Positions 9,032 through 16,427 of a stretch of DNA of 64,000 nucleotides are shown piece after piece. Position 1 is the stretch's first letter; every line of letters begins with the position of its first letter. The notes beneath the pieces were generated by a model. The model did no database searches. It was not told the DNA's origin and saw only the letters and a program-made list of their open reading frames with translations. Source of the DNA: Rhodovulum sp. (GTDB lineage: Bacteria; Pseudomonadota; Alphaproteobacteria; Rhodobacterales; Rhodobacteraceae); assembly GCA_002706605.1 (NCBI GenBank), contig PALT01000005.1, positions 62,001 to 126,000 on the forward strand. Reading direction: 5' to 3'. The translations under genes and the position numbers were made by a program.

Positions 9032-9826
9032 CTATTTCGGGGCCCAATCGGGCGGACGTTTGTCCAAAAAGGCGTTGATCCCCTCATCCGTGTCACGGTG
9101 CAGCAGGTTTTCCACCATCACCTGACCCGTATGCGCATAGGCCTCGGCCACGGGCAGGTCGATTTGATCGTAAAACGCGCGTTTGCCGATCTTGACCGCC
9201 GTGCCCAGTTTATCCGCGATGGTCTGGGCAAGGGTCAGGGTTGCGGCGTCGAGGTCGTCATGGGGCACCGCGCGGTTGATCAATCCCAGATCAGCCGCCT
9301 GATCAGCCGAGATAAACCCGCCCGTCGTCAGCATTTCAAACGCCGCCTTGCGCCCGATGACGCGGGTCAGGGCAACCATGGGGGTTGAACAGAACAGGCC
9401 GATATTGACGCCATTGACCCCAAACCGCGTGTCCTCGGCCGCGATGGCCAGATCACAGCTGGCGACCAACTGACAGCCCGCCGCCGTGGCGATGCCGTGG
9501 ACCTGTGCGATCACCGGTTGGGGGATGGATTGCAGACCCAGCATCACCGCGCTGCACCGGTCAAACAGGTCCTTGAAATAGGCCTTGCCGCCGTCCTCTG
9601 CCGCGCGGCCCGCCTGCATTTCCCGCAGATCATGGCCCGCGCAGAATACCTTACCCGCGCCGCGCAGGATCACCACGCGCGTTGTCGTATCGGTCTTGAG
9701 CGCCTCAATCTGATCCCTCAGCGCGGCCAGTGTCGCGTCGCACAGCGGGTTCAGGTTCTTGGGACGGTTCAGTGTCAGGGTCGCGATACCTTCGGCATCG
9801 TGACGCAGGATCACGGCGTCATCCAT
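9032..9826 (-). CDS. Enoyl-CoA hydratase/isomerase family protein, ECHDC3-like
   Basis: A 264-residue crotonase-fold protein. Oxyanion-hole segments are visible as GKVFCAGHDLREM (residues about 58-70) and TAAGCQLVASCDLAIA. In active enoyl-CoA hydratases the second segment carries a catalytic Glu (GGGCEL); here it is Gln, and the second Glu region reads GVNIGLFCSTPMVAL. Both features match the ECHDC3 subgroup, whose reaction is unclear. GGAGGAAACACAAC gives a strong ribosome-binding site before the ATG at 9826. It is divergent from a hotdog thioesterase. Confidence 0.87.
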   Translation of the reverse strand: MDDAVILRHDAEGIATLTLNRPKNLNPLCDATLAALRDQIEALKTDTTTRVVILRGAGKVFCAGHDLREMQAGRAAEDGGKAYFKDLFDRCSAVMLGLQSIPQPVIAQVHGIATAAGCQLVASCDLAIAAEDTRFGVNGVNIGLFCSTPMVALTRVIGRKAAFEMLTTGGFISADQAADLGLINRAVPHDDLDAATLTLAQTIADKLGTAVKIGKRAFYDQIDLPVAEAYAHTGQVMVENLLHRDTDEGINAFLDKRPPDWAPK

Positions 9827-9898
9827 GTTGTGTTTCCTCCCGATTTTGATTCACCATAGGGGCGGAAGACAGTCGGGGGAAGCACAAGGAGGGCTGTT

Positions 9899-10333
9899 AT
9901 GGCAGTGGTGATGGATGAGGTTGCGCTAACAGCGTTCTTGCAGACGGCATTCGCGCAGGTGGCCGATGATTTCACGGTCGAAGAGGTTGGCGAGATGACC
10001 GCGCGGGTGCGGTTGAACGTGGCCGAGCGCCACTTGCGTCCCGGTGGCACCGTGTCGGGGCCGTCGATGTTTGCGCTGGCCGATGTGGGGATTTACGTGG
10101 CGATTTTGGCAATGGTCGGGCCCGAGGCCCTTGCCGTCACCACAAGCGCGCATATGGATTTCATGCGCAAACCGGCGGCGGGTGCCGATCTGATCGCCGA
10201 GGTGCGGTTGCTAAAGCTGGGTCGGGTCTTGGTGGTCGGTGAGGTGTTGATGCGATCCGAGGGGCAGGAGGCGCCTGTGGCGCGCGCCGCGATGACCTAT
10301 TCCCGTCCGCCCAGTGGTGGCGGCGCGACGTGA
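9899..10333 (+). CDS. PaaI-family hotdog thioesterase
   Basis: A 144-residue single hotdog domain. The helix-and-sheet signature HLRPGGTVSGPSMFALADVGIYVAI (residues about 44-68) corresponds to the active-site region of PaaI/YbgC-like acyl-CoA thioesterases, which hydrolyse acyl-CoA thioesters. The substrate is unknown. It is divergent from the enoyl-CoA hydratase-like gene, so both may act on the same CoA esters. Its stop codon TGA (10331-10333) lies inside the first copy of the dispersed 3' repeat. Confidence 0.85.
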   Translation: MAVVMDEVALTAFLQTAFAQVADDFTVEEVGEMTARVRLNVAERHLRPGGTVSGPSMFALADVGIYVAILAMVGPEALAVTTSAHMDFMRKPAAGADLIAEVRLLKLGRVLVVGEVLMRSEGQEAPVARAAMTYSRPPSGGGAT

Positions 10334-10353
10334 GTATTTTTGCCAAGATGAAG
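10332..10353 (+). repeat. Dispersed 3'-end repeat, copy 1
   Basis: A match to the 22-base motif beginning GAGTATTTTTGCCAAGATG, overlapping the stop codon of the thioesterase gene. A short GC hairpin (CCGCC...GGCGG, 10307-10323) lies just before it. Same orientation as the upstream gene. Confidence 0.8.
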
Positions 10354-10356
10354 CCG

Positions 10357-10388
10357 AAAAAAAGGGGCCGGACACGAAGGCCCGGCCC
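10357..10388 (-). terminator. Rho-independent terminator of the DUF1127 gene
   Basis: Arms GGGCCGG (10365-10371) and CCGGCCC (10382-10388) with a 10-base loop. On the minus strand the stem is followed by C and then a run of seven T (complement of A 10357-10363). It lies 22 bp beyond the DUF1127 stop. Confidence 0.8.
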
Positions 10389-10410
10389 AGGATGGGGACT
10401 GGTGCGGCGC

Positions 10411-10635
10411 TTAGGTGCGCCAGAAGGGTTTTTCGATTTCCTGGTCCGCCTGATCGGAAGTCAGGCCGATGTCGCGCAGCAGATGGGGCGGCAGATGGCG
10501 CAGCTGGCGACGGGTGCGTGCGCGTTTCGACCATGCTGCGATCACGGCTTGGGCGTCGGTGGCGTCCGCAGAGGGGCGCACCAGTTGGGAAATCAGGCCA
10601 GAGAGAGCGGGGAAGAAGCGTGCAGGCGAAAACAT
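10411..10635 (-). CDS. DUF1127 domain protein
   Basis: A 74-residue basic protein. Its C-terminal part, WSKRARTRRQLRHLPPHLLRDIGLTSDQADQE, is the DUF1127 (YjiS-like) arginine-rich motif. In Rhodobacter sphaeroides a small DUF1127 protein, CcaF1, binds RNA and affects sRNA maturation; whether this longer relative does so is inference. The gene is divergent from a MocR-type regulator, with inverted repeats in between, and has its own terminator. Confidence 0.85.
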   Translation of the reverse strand: MFSPARFFPALSGLISQLVRPSADATDAQAVIAAWSKRARTRRQLRHLPPHLLRDIGLTSDQADQEIEKPFWRT

Positions 10636-10653
10636 AGGGTTATCCTTGTTGAT

Positions 10654-10667
10654 TTGTATTGATACAA
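10654..10667. promoter_or_regulatory. Palindromic operator candidate between DUF1127 and MocR-type genes
   Basis: TTGTAT-TG-ATACAA is a perfect 14-bp palindrome. A second inverted repeat, ATTGT-GCTGA-ACAAT, lies at 10698-10712. A further ATACAA lies at 10737-10742, inside the start of the regulator gene. MocR-type proteins usually bind repeats of this kind near their own promoter. Confidence 0.5.
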
Positions 10668-10729
10668 TCCGTTCGTTGTGTCATAGTTGTTAGGTACATT
10701 GTGCTGAACAATTTTACGAGGGAAATATT

Positions 10730-12148
10730 GTGATGGATACAATAAAGGAAATTGATCTATCCACGTCGGATGGGCCCAAGTATCTGTCATTGTTTGAGGA
10801 ATTGCGCGCGCGGGTCAGTGATGGGCGCCTGAAGGCGGGTGAAAAAATGCCGCCGGTGCGCAATTTAGCGTGGGATTTGGGGGTGACACCCGGCACGGTT
10901 GCACGAAGTTATCAGAAGCTGGTCGAGACGGGCGTGTTTGAGGCGCATGTGGGGCGGGGTACATTTGTCGCCGACAAGGCGCGTCCCATTACAGGGGTGA
11001 TCGACACAATGCCCCAGCCGGAAATCCCGGTGGAACGGATCCGCGATGGCAGTGCGATTGATCTGCGCAGTCCGATCCTGCCCGATGTGGGGCAGAGCGA
11101 GTTGATCCGGTCCCTGATGCGGCGGGGGGCGGATGAGATGCCCCTGATCCAGATTATGGATTACCCGCAGGAGGTCGATCAGCAAGAGTTGAAGTCGCTG
11201 ATCCTTGGGAATGTGGCGTCGTTTGATCGCTCGGTCCTGAGTGAAAAGGACGTGACCCTGACCAATGGGGGGCAGCACGCGATCAACCTGATCTATCAGG
11301 CGGTTCTGCGCGGCGATCGACCTGTGGTCCTGACCGAAGAGCTTGCCTATCCCGGTATCCGCCATGCGGCGCGGTTGGCGCGGGCACAGTTGGTGTCGGT
11401 TGAGCAAGACGAACAGGGTCCGGTGCCCGCCTCGATCCAGGCGGCCTGTCGTGCGCATCATGTGCAGCTGTTTGTGACATCGGCGCATGCGCACAATCCC
11501 ACCACCATCAACACAACGCCCGAACGTAGACGCGAGATTGCGGCCTTGGCGCGGGCGGAGAATTTCCAGATTTTGGATGATCAATGCTATAGCCTGACCA
11601 TCGGGGATCGTCCGTCCTATCGCGATCTTGCGCCCGAGCGGGTGTGGTATGTGTCCTCGCTGGCCAAGCGGGTGTCGCCCGCGCTGCGGTTCGGGTGGAT
11701 CATTTCGCCCGAGGGGCAGTCCGAGGCCGCCCGCATCGTGGCGCGGCATTCGACCTTTGGTCTGGCGGGTCCGGTTGTGTGGCTGACGACCGAGGTGTTG
11801 AAACATCCGCAGATCGCGGAGATGCGCGCCGGTGTGGTCGAAGAGACCCGCCACCGGGTCGAGATCGCGCGCGACTGCCTTGCGGGCTTTGATCTGCGCT
11901 CAGACCCGCTTGTGGCCTTTGCCTATCTGGTCTTGCCGGCGGGATGGCGTGCGTCGTCCTTTGTTATGGCGTGCGAGAGGGCGGGGGTCTTGGTGCGCTC
12001 GGCCGATGATTTCGTGGCCTTTGGGGGCAGGGCGCCCAATGCGGTGCGATTTGCCTTTAACGGTGGCATCAGTCGCACCCGATTCCGCGAGGCGATGAGC
12101 ACAATTGCCGATCTGTTGCGCAATCCGCCTCATGAAATGGGTGCATAG
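10730..12148 (+). CDS. MocR-type transcriptional regulator (GntR HTH fused to aminotransferase fold)
   Basis: The 472-residue protein has an N-terminal winged helix of GntR type (residues about 18-80, including GEKMPPVRNLAWDLGVTPGTVARSYQKL) followed by a fold-type I PLP domain. The PLP lysine is in SSLAKRVSPALRFGW (residues about 305-319), so cofactor binding is expected. Such proteins sense PLP, GABA, taurine, ectoine and similar effectors; the effector here cannot be read from sequence. GTG at 10730 or the adjacent ATG at 10733 starts it, with GAGGGAAATATT upstream. It probably controls the divergent DUF1127 gene and itself. Confidence 0.88.
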   Translation: MMDTIKEIDLSTSDGPKYLSLFEELRARVSDGRLKAGEKMPPVRNLAWDLGVTPGTVARSYQKLVETGVFEAHVGRGTFVADKARPITGVIDTMPQPEIPVERIRDGSAIDLRSPILPDVGQSELIRSLMRRGADEMPLIQIMDYPQEVDQQELKSLILGNVASFDRSVLSEKDVTLTNGGQHAINLIYQAVLRGDRPVVLTEELAYPGIRHAARLARAQLVSVEQDEQGPVPASIQAACRAHHVQLFVTSAHAHNPTTINTTPERRREIAALARAENFQILDDQCYSLTIGDRPSYRDLAPERVWYVSSLAKRVSPALRFGWIISPEGQSEAARIVARHSTFGLAGPVVWLTTEVLKHPQIAEMRAGVVEETRHRVEIARDCLAGFDLRSDPLVAFAYLVLPAGWRASSFVMACERAGVLVRSADDFVAFGGRAPNAVRFAFNGGISRTRFREAMSTIADLLRNPPHEMGA

Positions 12149-12215
12149 GCTGGGGTAAAATAATACCTATTTTTTAACCCATTGTTTCTGAATAATTTTA
12201 TGGGCATTCATGCGC

Positions 12216-12243
12216 TTGACTGTGTGTTTGGGCGCTGTATAAC
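12216..12243 (+). promoter_or_regulatory. Sigma-70 type promoter of rplM-rpsI
   Basis: TTGACT (12216-12221), a 16-base spacer and TATAAC (12238-12243) are close to the consensus -35 and -10 boxes. They lie about 62 bp upstream of the rplM start. Confidence 0.65.
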
Positions 12244-12259
12244 CCCGCAATCGAATTCT

Positions 12260-12301
12260 GGTGGGGCGACCCACCTCTGGATCAGACTACAGGGTATACC
12301 C
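12260..12301 (+). promoter_or_regulatory. Possible structured leader of rplM-rpsI mRNA
   Basis: A 6-bp stem GGTGGG/CCCACC closed by the GNRA-type tetraloop GCGA (12260-12275) is followed by the self-complementary GGGTATACCC (12292-12301), directly before the rplM start at 12305. The second element covers the weak ribosome-binding site AGGG. Ribosomal operons are often autoregulated through such leaders; here it is inference. Confidence 0.4.
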
Positions 12302-12304
12302 ACG

Positions 12305-12769
12305 ATGAAAACCTTTACCGCTACTCCGGCGGACATCGACAAGAAATGGATCCTGATCGACGCCGAGGGCGTTGTTCTGGGTCGTCTTGCATCGATCGTC
12401 GCCATGCGCCTGCGCGGCAAGCACAAGCCGTCGTTCACGCCCAACATGGACATGGGCGACAACGTGATTGTCATCAACGCTGATAAAATTCAGCTGACCG
12501 GCAAGAAACGTGACGACAAAAACTACTACTGGCACACCGGCCACCCGGGCGGCATCAAGTCGCGCACGGCCCGCCAGATCCTGGAAGGTGAGCACCCCGA
12601 GCGCGTTGTCACCAAAGCTGTTCAGCGCATGCTGCCCGGTGGCAAGCTGTCGCGTCAGCAGATGACCAACCTGCGCGTTTACGCCGGCGCTGAGCATCCG
12701 CACGAAGCACAACAGCCCGAAGTGCTGGATGTGAAATCCAAGAACCCGAAAAACACCCGGAGCGCATGA
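12305..12769 (+). CDS. rplM: 50S ribosomal protein L13
   Basis: The 154-residue L13, an early-assembling protein of the large subunit. The N-terminus [22 protein letters not shown] and the motif [20 protein letters not shown] (residues about 24-43) are standard. The ATG at 12305 fits the family N-terminus; the longer upstream frame overlaps the promoter. It overlaps rpsI by 4 bp (ATGA), the conserved rplM-rpsI operon. Codon use is strongly biased, as in highly expressed genes. Confidence 0.98.
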   Translation: MKTFTATPADIDKKWILIDAEGVVLGRLASIVAMRLRGKHKPSFTPNMDMGDNVIVINADKIQLTGKKRDDKNYYWHTGHPGGIKSRTARQILEGEHPERVVTKAVQRMLPGGKLSRQQMTNLRVYAGAEHPHEAQQPEVLDVKSKNPKNTRSA

Positions 12770-13257
12770 TGACTGAAGAAATCAAATCGCTCGAAGAGCT
12801 GAACGCTGCCGTCTCGGGCGAGGGCGTTGTTGCCGAAGTCGAAGCCCCCCGTGAACCCGTTCGTGACGAACTGGGCCGTTCCTACGCCACCGGCAAGCGT
12901 AAAGACGCTGTTGCGCGTGTATGGATCAAGCCGGGCTCGGGCAAAGTGACCGTCAACGGCAAAGAGATGAACGTCTACTTTGCACGTCCGGTTCTGCAGA
13001 TGATCCTGCGTCAGCCGTTCACCGTTGCCGGTGTCGAAGATCAGTTCGACGTCATGGCAACCGTCAAGGGCGGTGGTCTGTCGGGCCAAGCTGGCGCGGT
13101 CAAGCACGGCATCTCCAAGGCTCTGCAGCTGTACGATCCCTCGCTGCGCGCGCCGCTCAAGGCTGCTGGCTTCCTGACCCGCGACAGCCGCGTTGTTGAA
13201 CGTAAAAAGTTCGGCCGTGCAAAAGCACGTCGTTCGTTCCAGTTCTCGAAGCGTTAA
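12766..13257 (+). CDS. rpsI: 30S ribosomal protein S9
   Basis: S9 of 163 residues, with an alphaproteobacterial N-terminal extension of about 40 residues before the conserved [27 protein letters not shown]. The C-terminal tail [17 protein letters not shown] reaches the P-site tRNA in the ribosome. The start overlaps the rplM stop; a second ATG at 12769 is possible. A strong terminator follows at 13281. Confidence 0.98.
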   Translation: MMTEEIKSLEELNAAVSGEGVVAEVEAPREPVRDELGRSYATGKRKDAVARVWIKPGSGKVTVNGKEMNVYFARPVLQMILRQPFTVAGVEDQFDVMATVKGGGLSGQAGAVKHGISKALQLYDPSLRAPLKAAGFLTRDSRVVERKKFGRAKARRSFQFSKR

Positions 13258-13280
13258 TCGCCTCGACACTGTCGGAATTC

Positions 13281-13313
13281 AAACGGTCGCCCTCGGGCGG
13301 CCGTTTTTCTTTG
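13281..13313 (+). terminator. Rho-independent terminator after rpsI
   Basis: Arms AAACGGTCGCCC and GGGCGGCCGTTT pair over 12 bp with one wobble around a TC loop, followed by a T-rich tail (TTTTTCTTT). It lies 24 bp after rpsI. Confidence 0.9.
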
Positions 13314-13365
13314 TGTTCACTGGGGCGGGGCGCAATAGTGCGGGGGAATTTGCCCGAGGTGCCCC

Positions 13366-13977
13366 ATGTATACACCCACCCATTTTGCCGAAACGGACGA
13401 CGCCGAAATCCGGCGGATCGTGGCGGCCTATCCCTTGGCCAGTTGCGTTGTGGCGGTCGATGGCGCCTATGTGGTGAACCATATTCCCGTGCTGTGGGTT
13501 GAGGACCGGTTGATCGGCCATGTGGCGTTGAACAACGATCTGCACCGGATCGCCGACGGGATGGACGCCGTGTTTATCTTTCGCGCCGAGGACAGCTATA
13601 TCTCGCCCAACTGGTACCCGACCAAGGCCGAGACCCACCGCCATGTGCCGACGTGGAACTATAGCGCGGTGAACCTGCACGGACGTCTGGATTTCGATCA
13701 CACGCGCAAGGCCAAGCTGGCCGTGGTGGGGCAATTGACCAAGCATTTTGAGGGCGCGTTGAACGGCGATGAGGCATGGAAAATGCGCGATGCGCCGCGC
13801 GATTACATGGACGGCATGTTGGACAATATCGTCGCCTTTTCCGTGGATGTGGCGCGGGTTGAGGCGAAATCCAAGCTCAGCCAGAACCGAGAGTCCCGCG
13901 ATTATGACGCCGTGCGCGATCAGATGCACGCGCAGGGCAAACACGACCTTGCCCGCCGGATGGGGGATCGATCTTAA
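13366..13977 (+). CDS. FMN-binding negative transcriptional regulator (PaiB family)
   Basis: A 203-residue protein starting MYTPTHFAETDDAEI, the conserved PaiB N-terminus. It has the split-barrel flavin-binding fold, including GHVALNNDLHR (residues about 53-63) and the SYISPNWYPTKAETHRHVPTWNY block (residues about 77-99). Bacillus PaiB is described as a repressor of sporulation and protease genes, but most relatives may be flavin- or heme-binding enzymes. GAGGTGCCCC gives a good ribosome-binding site. Confidence 0.88.
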   Translation: MYTPTHFAETDDAEIRRIVAAYPLASCVVAVDGAYVVNHIPVLWVEDRLIGHVALNNDLHRIADGMDAVFIFRAEDSYISPNWYPTKAETHRHVPTWNYSAVNLHGRLDFDHTRKAKLAVVGQLTKHFEGALNGDEAWKMRDAPRDYMDGMLDNIVAFSVDVARVEAKSKLSQNRESRDYDAVRDQMHAQGKHDLARRMGDRS

Positions 13978-14083
13978 CCCGAAAACGCCAATGTGAAACA
14001 GGGTGATCGCCCGTCCCATTGTTGCTGCCCGCGCCGGATGTAGGGTGCGCGCGACGACAATGGATCAGATGGACAGGATGATC

Positions 14084-14542
14084 ATGGAACAGGGTATAGA
14101 GGGTGCCGCGAAACCGGGCGGTTTCGGGCGGCGCTTGGTGGCGTTTCTCATCGACGGGGTGCTGGTGTTTATCATCAATGTCTTGGTGATGATTGTGGTT
14201 CTCCTTTTCATCCGCCGCAGTTTTCAGGAAAGTGGCGGCTTTGATGGCGCGGCCTTGCTGGTCATCATCACCAGCTATCTGTGCGGGATTTTGGTGGCGT
14301 GGCTCTATTTCGCGATCGGGGATGCGTCGGCGCGTCAGGGCACGTTTGGCAAGCGGATGATGGGCCTCAAGGTCACGGGCGTGAACGGAGGCAAGATCGG
14401 GTTTGGTCGGGCCAGCCTGCGCTATGTCGGGCGGTTGTTGGGGGTGCTGACCATGTTGATCGGGTTCCTGATCGCACTGGTCACGCCGCGCCGCCGTGCG
14501 CTGCATGATTATGTGGCCGGTACGGTGGTTGTGCGGGTGTAA
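14084..14542 (+). CDS. RDD family membrane protein
   Basis: A 152-residue inner-membrane protein. The RDD signature is modified to GGFGRRLVAFLIDGVLVFIINVL at residues about 10-33, followed by three or four membrane segments and the conserved FGKRMMGLKVTG loop (residues about 88-99). Function is not established; some RDD proteins act in ion exchange. I chose the ATG at 14084 because CAGGATG lies 6 bases upstream; starts at 14060 and 14078 are in frame. The region after its stop resembles the hairpin half of the dispersed 3' repeat. Confidence 0.8.
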   Translation: MEQGIEGAAKPGGFGRRLVAFLIDGVLVFIINVLVMIVVLLFIRRSFQESGGFDGAALLVIITSYLCGILVAWLYFAIGDASARQGTFGKRMMGLKVTGVNGGKIGFGRASLRYVGRLLGVLTMLIGFLIALVTPRRRALHDYVAGTVVVRV

Positions 14543-14736
14543 CACCTGCGGCGCGCCTAAAATTTGGGCGCACAGATCGTGGGTCAGAGGGTCGCGAAGT
14601 GACGTAATAACAATGGGTTGCGCGGCGTTTCTCAATAAAATTATGCCGCGCCCCTATGGCCTTATGCAACTGACCTCTTGAGCATGACAGATTTTGTTTC
14701 CATGATCCGCAAAGGCAGATCGAACTGGGGCGCGGA

Positions 14737-15624
14737 ATGAGTCTGGGATCAAGGTGGCGGCGCATGATGCGATCCGAGGGGGCCAATGGCCTTGCCTTGG
14801 TCAGCCCCGCCGCATTGTACGCGATCCTGTTGCTGGCCGTGCCCTTGTGCGTGATTTTCGCGTTCAGCTTTTGGACGCAAGACTATCTGACCATCGACCG
14901 GACGTGGACGCTCAAGAACTATACCGAGGCCTTTACAGAACCGCTCTATGGTGAGTTGCTGCGCCGGTCGATCCTGATTTCGGGCTCGGTCACATTGGTG
15001 ACGGTCGTCTTGGCCTTTCCGATTGCCTATTTCGTGTCCTTCTACGTCGCGCCCGAGCGTAAATCGCTGTGGATTTTCCTGATCACCATTCCGTTCTGGA
15101 CCTCTTACCTGATCCGCGTTTTCCTGTGGAAGGTGATCCTAGGGTTCAATGGGGTGATTAATACATCCCTCCAAGGTCTTGGGATCATTGACGAACCTCT
15201 GACCTTTATCCTGTACAATGCGAATGCGGTGGTGATCACGCTGGCGCACGCGTTCGCGCCGTTTGCGATCCTGCCGATCTTTGTCGCGCTGGAAAAGATT
15301 GACCGGTCCTTGATTGAGGCCAGCCTTGATCTGGGTGAGAACCGCGTGACGACGTTTCTGCGGGTGACGCTCCCGTTGGCGATGCCGGGGGTCGTGGCGG
15401 CGGTTCTGATCGTGTTCATCCCGACCATTGGGGATTATGTGACGCCCCGACTGGTCGGTGGGCCAGACGGGTTGATGATCGCCAATATGATCCAGACCCA
15501 GTTCCTGAAGCTGAACAACGCGCCCATGGGGGCGACCTTGGCCATCATCGCCATGGCCAGCGTGACGGTCATCGCCTTGGCCTTTGTCGGGTTGAACCGG
15601 CGGTTTTTGCGGGGGCCGAAATGA
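14737..15624 (+). CDS. ABC transporter permease, polyamine-type (PotB-like)
   Basis: A 295-residue permease of the spermidine/putrescine class with about six membrane helices. The cytoplasmic EAA loop that docks onto the ATPase reads EASLDLGENRVTTFLRVTLPLAMPGV (residues about 190-215). A signature IPTIGDYVTPRLVGG follows, typical of PotB. It forms a tight operon with the next permease (4-bp overlap) and the ATPase. The cluster holds no substrate-binding protein, so the substrate class is an inference from family similarity. Confidence 0.88.
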   Translation: MSLGSRWRRMMRSEGANGLALVSPAALYAILLLAVPLCVIFAFSFWTQDYLTIDRTWTLKNYTEAFTEPLYGELLRRSILISGSVTLVTVVLAFPIAYFVSFYVAPERKSLWIFLITIPFWTSYLIRVFLWKVILGFNGVINTSLQGLGIIDEPLTFILYNANAVVITLAHAFAPFAILPIFVALEKIDRSLIEASLDLGENRVTTFLRVTLPLAMPGVVAAVLIVFIPTIGDYVTPRLVGGPDGLMIANMIQTQFLKLNNAPMGATLAIIAMASVTVIALAFVGLNRRFLRGPK

Positions 15625-16427
15625 AGGGGATTTGGCTGCGCGTTTATGCGGTTTTGTATCTGGTGTTTCTCTATGCGCCGATCATTTTGCTGCCGCTGTT
15701 TGCGTTCAACGATTCAACGATCATCGCCTTTCCCCTGACGGGGTTCACGACCAACTGGTTCGTGGAGCTGACCAAGATCGAGGCGATGCATGCGGCCGTG
15801 TTGAACAGCCTGTTCATCGCCATCACCACCGCCGTTTTTGCGACCCTGTTGGGCATTTGCGCGGCGCGGGCGAACAACCGCTATCGCTTTCCGGGGCAGC
15901 GCGGGATCATGGGCATGGTCATGCTGCCCCTTGTCCTGCCCGAGATCATCGTCGCGGTGTCCCTGTTGGTGGTGCTGTTGCAACTGGGGTTCAGCCTTGG
16001 GTCTTGGTCGGTCATTCTCGGGCATGTTCTGATCTGTACGCCGTTCTCCATCGCGATCCTGAATTCGGCCTTTCAGAACCTTGATCGGTCTTTGGAAGAG
16101 GCCGCGATCGACCTTGGCGAAACCCCGTTCAGCAGCTTTCGCTTGATCACCCTGCCTCTGGTCATGCCGGGGATCATTTCGTCGATGCTGATCTCGTTCA
16201 CCATTTCGCTTGATGAATTCATCATCGCGTTTTTCCTGACGGGCAATGAACCGACCCTGCCGGTGTATCTGTGGGCGCAACTGCGCTTTCCGCAGAAACT
16301 GCCGGTGGTTCTGGCGCTTGGGACGTTGCTTGTGGCGCTGTCGATCATTTTGTTGACCTGCGCCGAATTCTTTCGCCGCCGCGGTGTTGCGCGGGCGGGC
16401 AAATCCGACACAGGGGGCTTTTTGTGA
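15621..16427 (+). CDS. ABC transporter permease, polyamine-type (PotC-like)
   Basis: The 268-residue partner permease with about six membrane segments. Its EAA loop is EAAIDLGETPFSSFRLITLPLVMPGI (residues about 157-183), followed by SFTISLDEFIIAFFLTG, the PotC hallmark. The start overlaps the first permease stop, and its stop overlaps the GTG start of the ATPase gene, so all three are probably translationally coupled. Confidence 0.88.
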   Translation: MKGIWLRVYAVLYLVFLYAPIILLPLFAFNDSTIIAFPLTGFTTNWFVELTKIEAMHAAVLNSLFIAITTAVFATLLGICAARANNRYRFPGQRGIMGMVMLPLVLPEIIVAVSLLVVLLQLGFSLGSWSVILGHVLICTPFSIAILNSAFQNLDRSLEEAAIDLGETPFSSFRLITLPLVMPGIISSMLISFTISLDEFIIAFFLTGNEPTLPVYLWAQLRFPQKLPVVLALGTLLVALSIILLTCAEFFRRRGVARAGKSDTGGFL

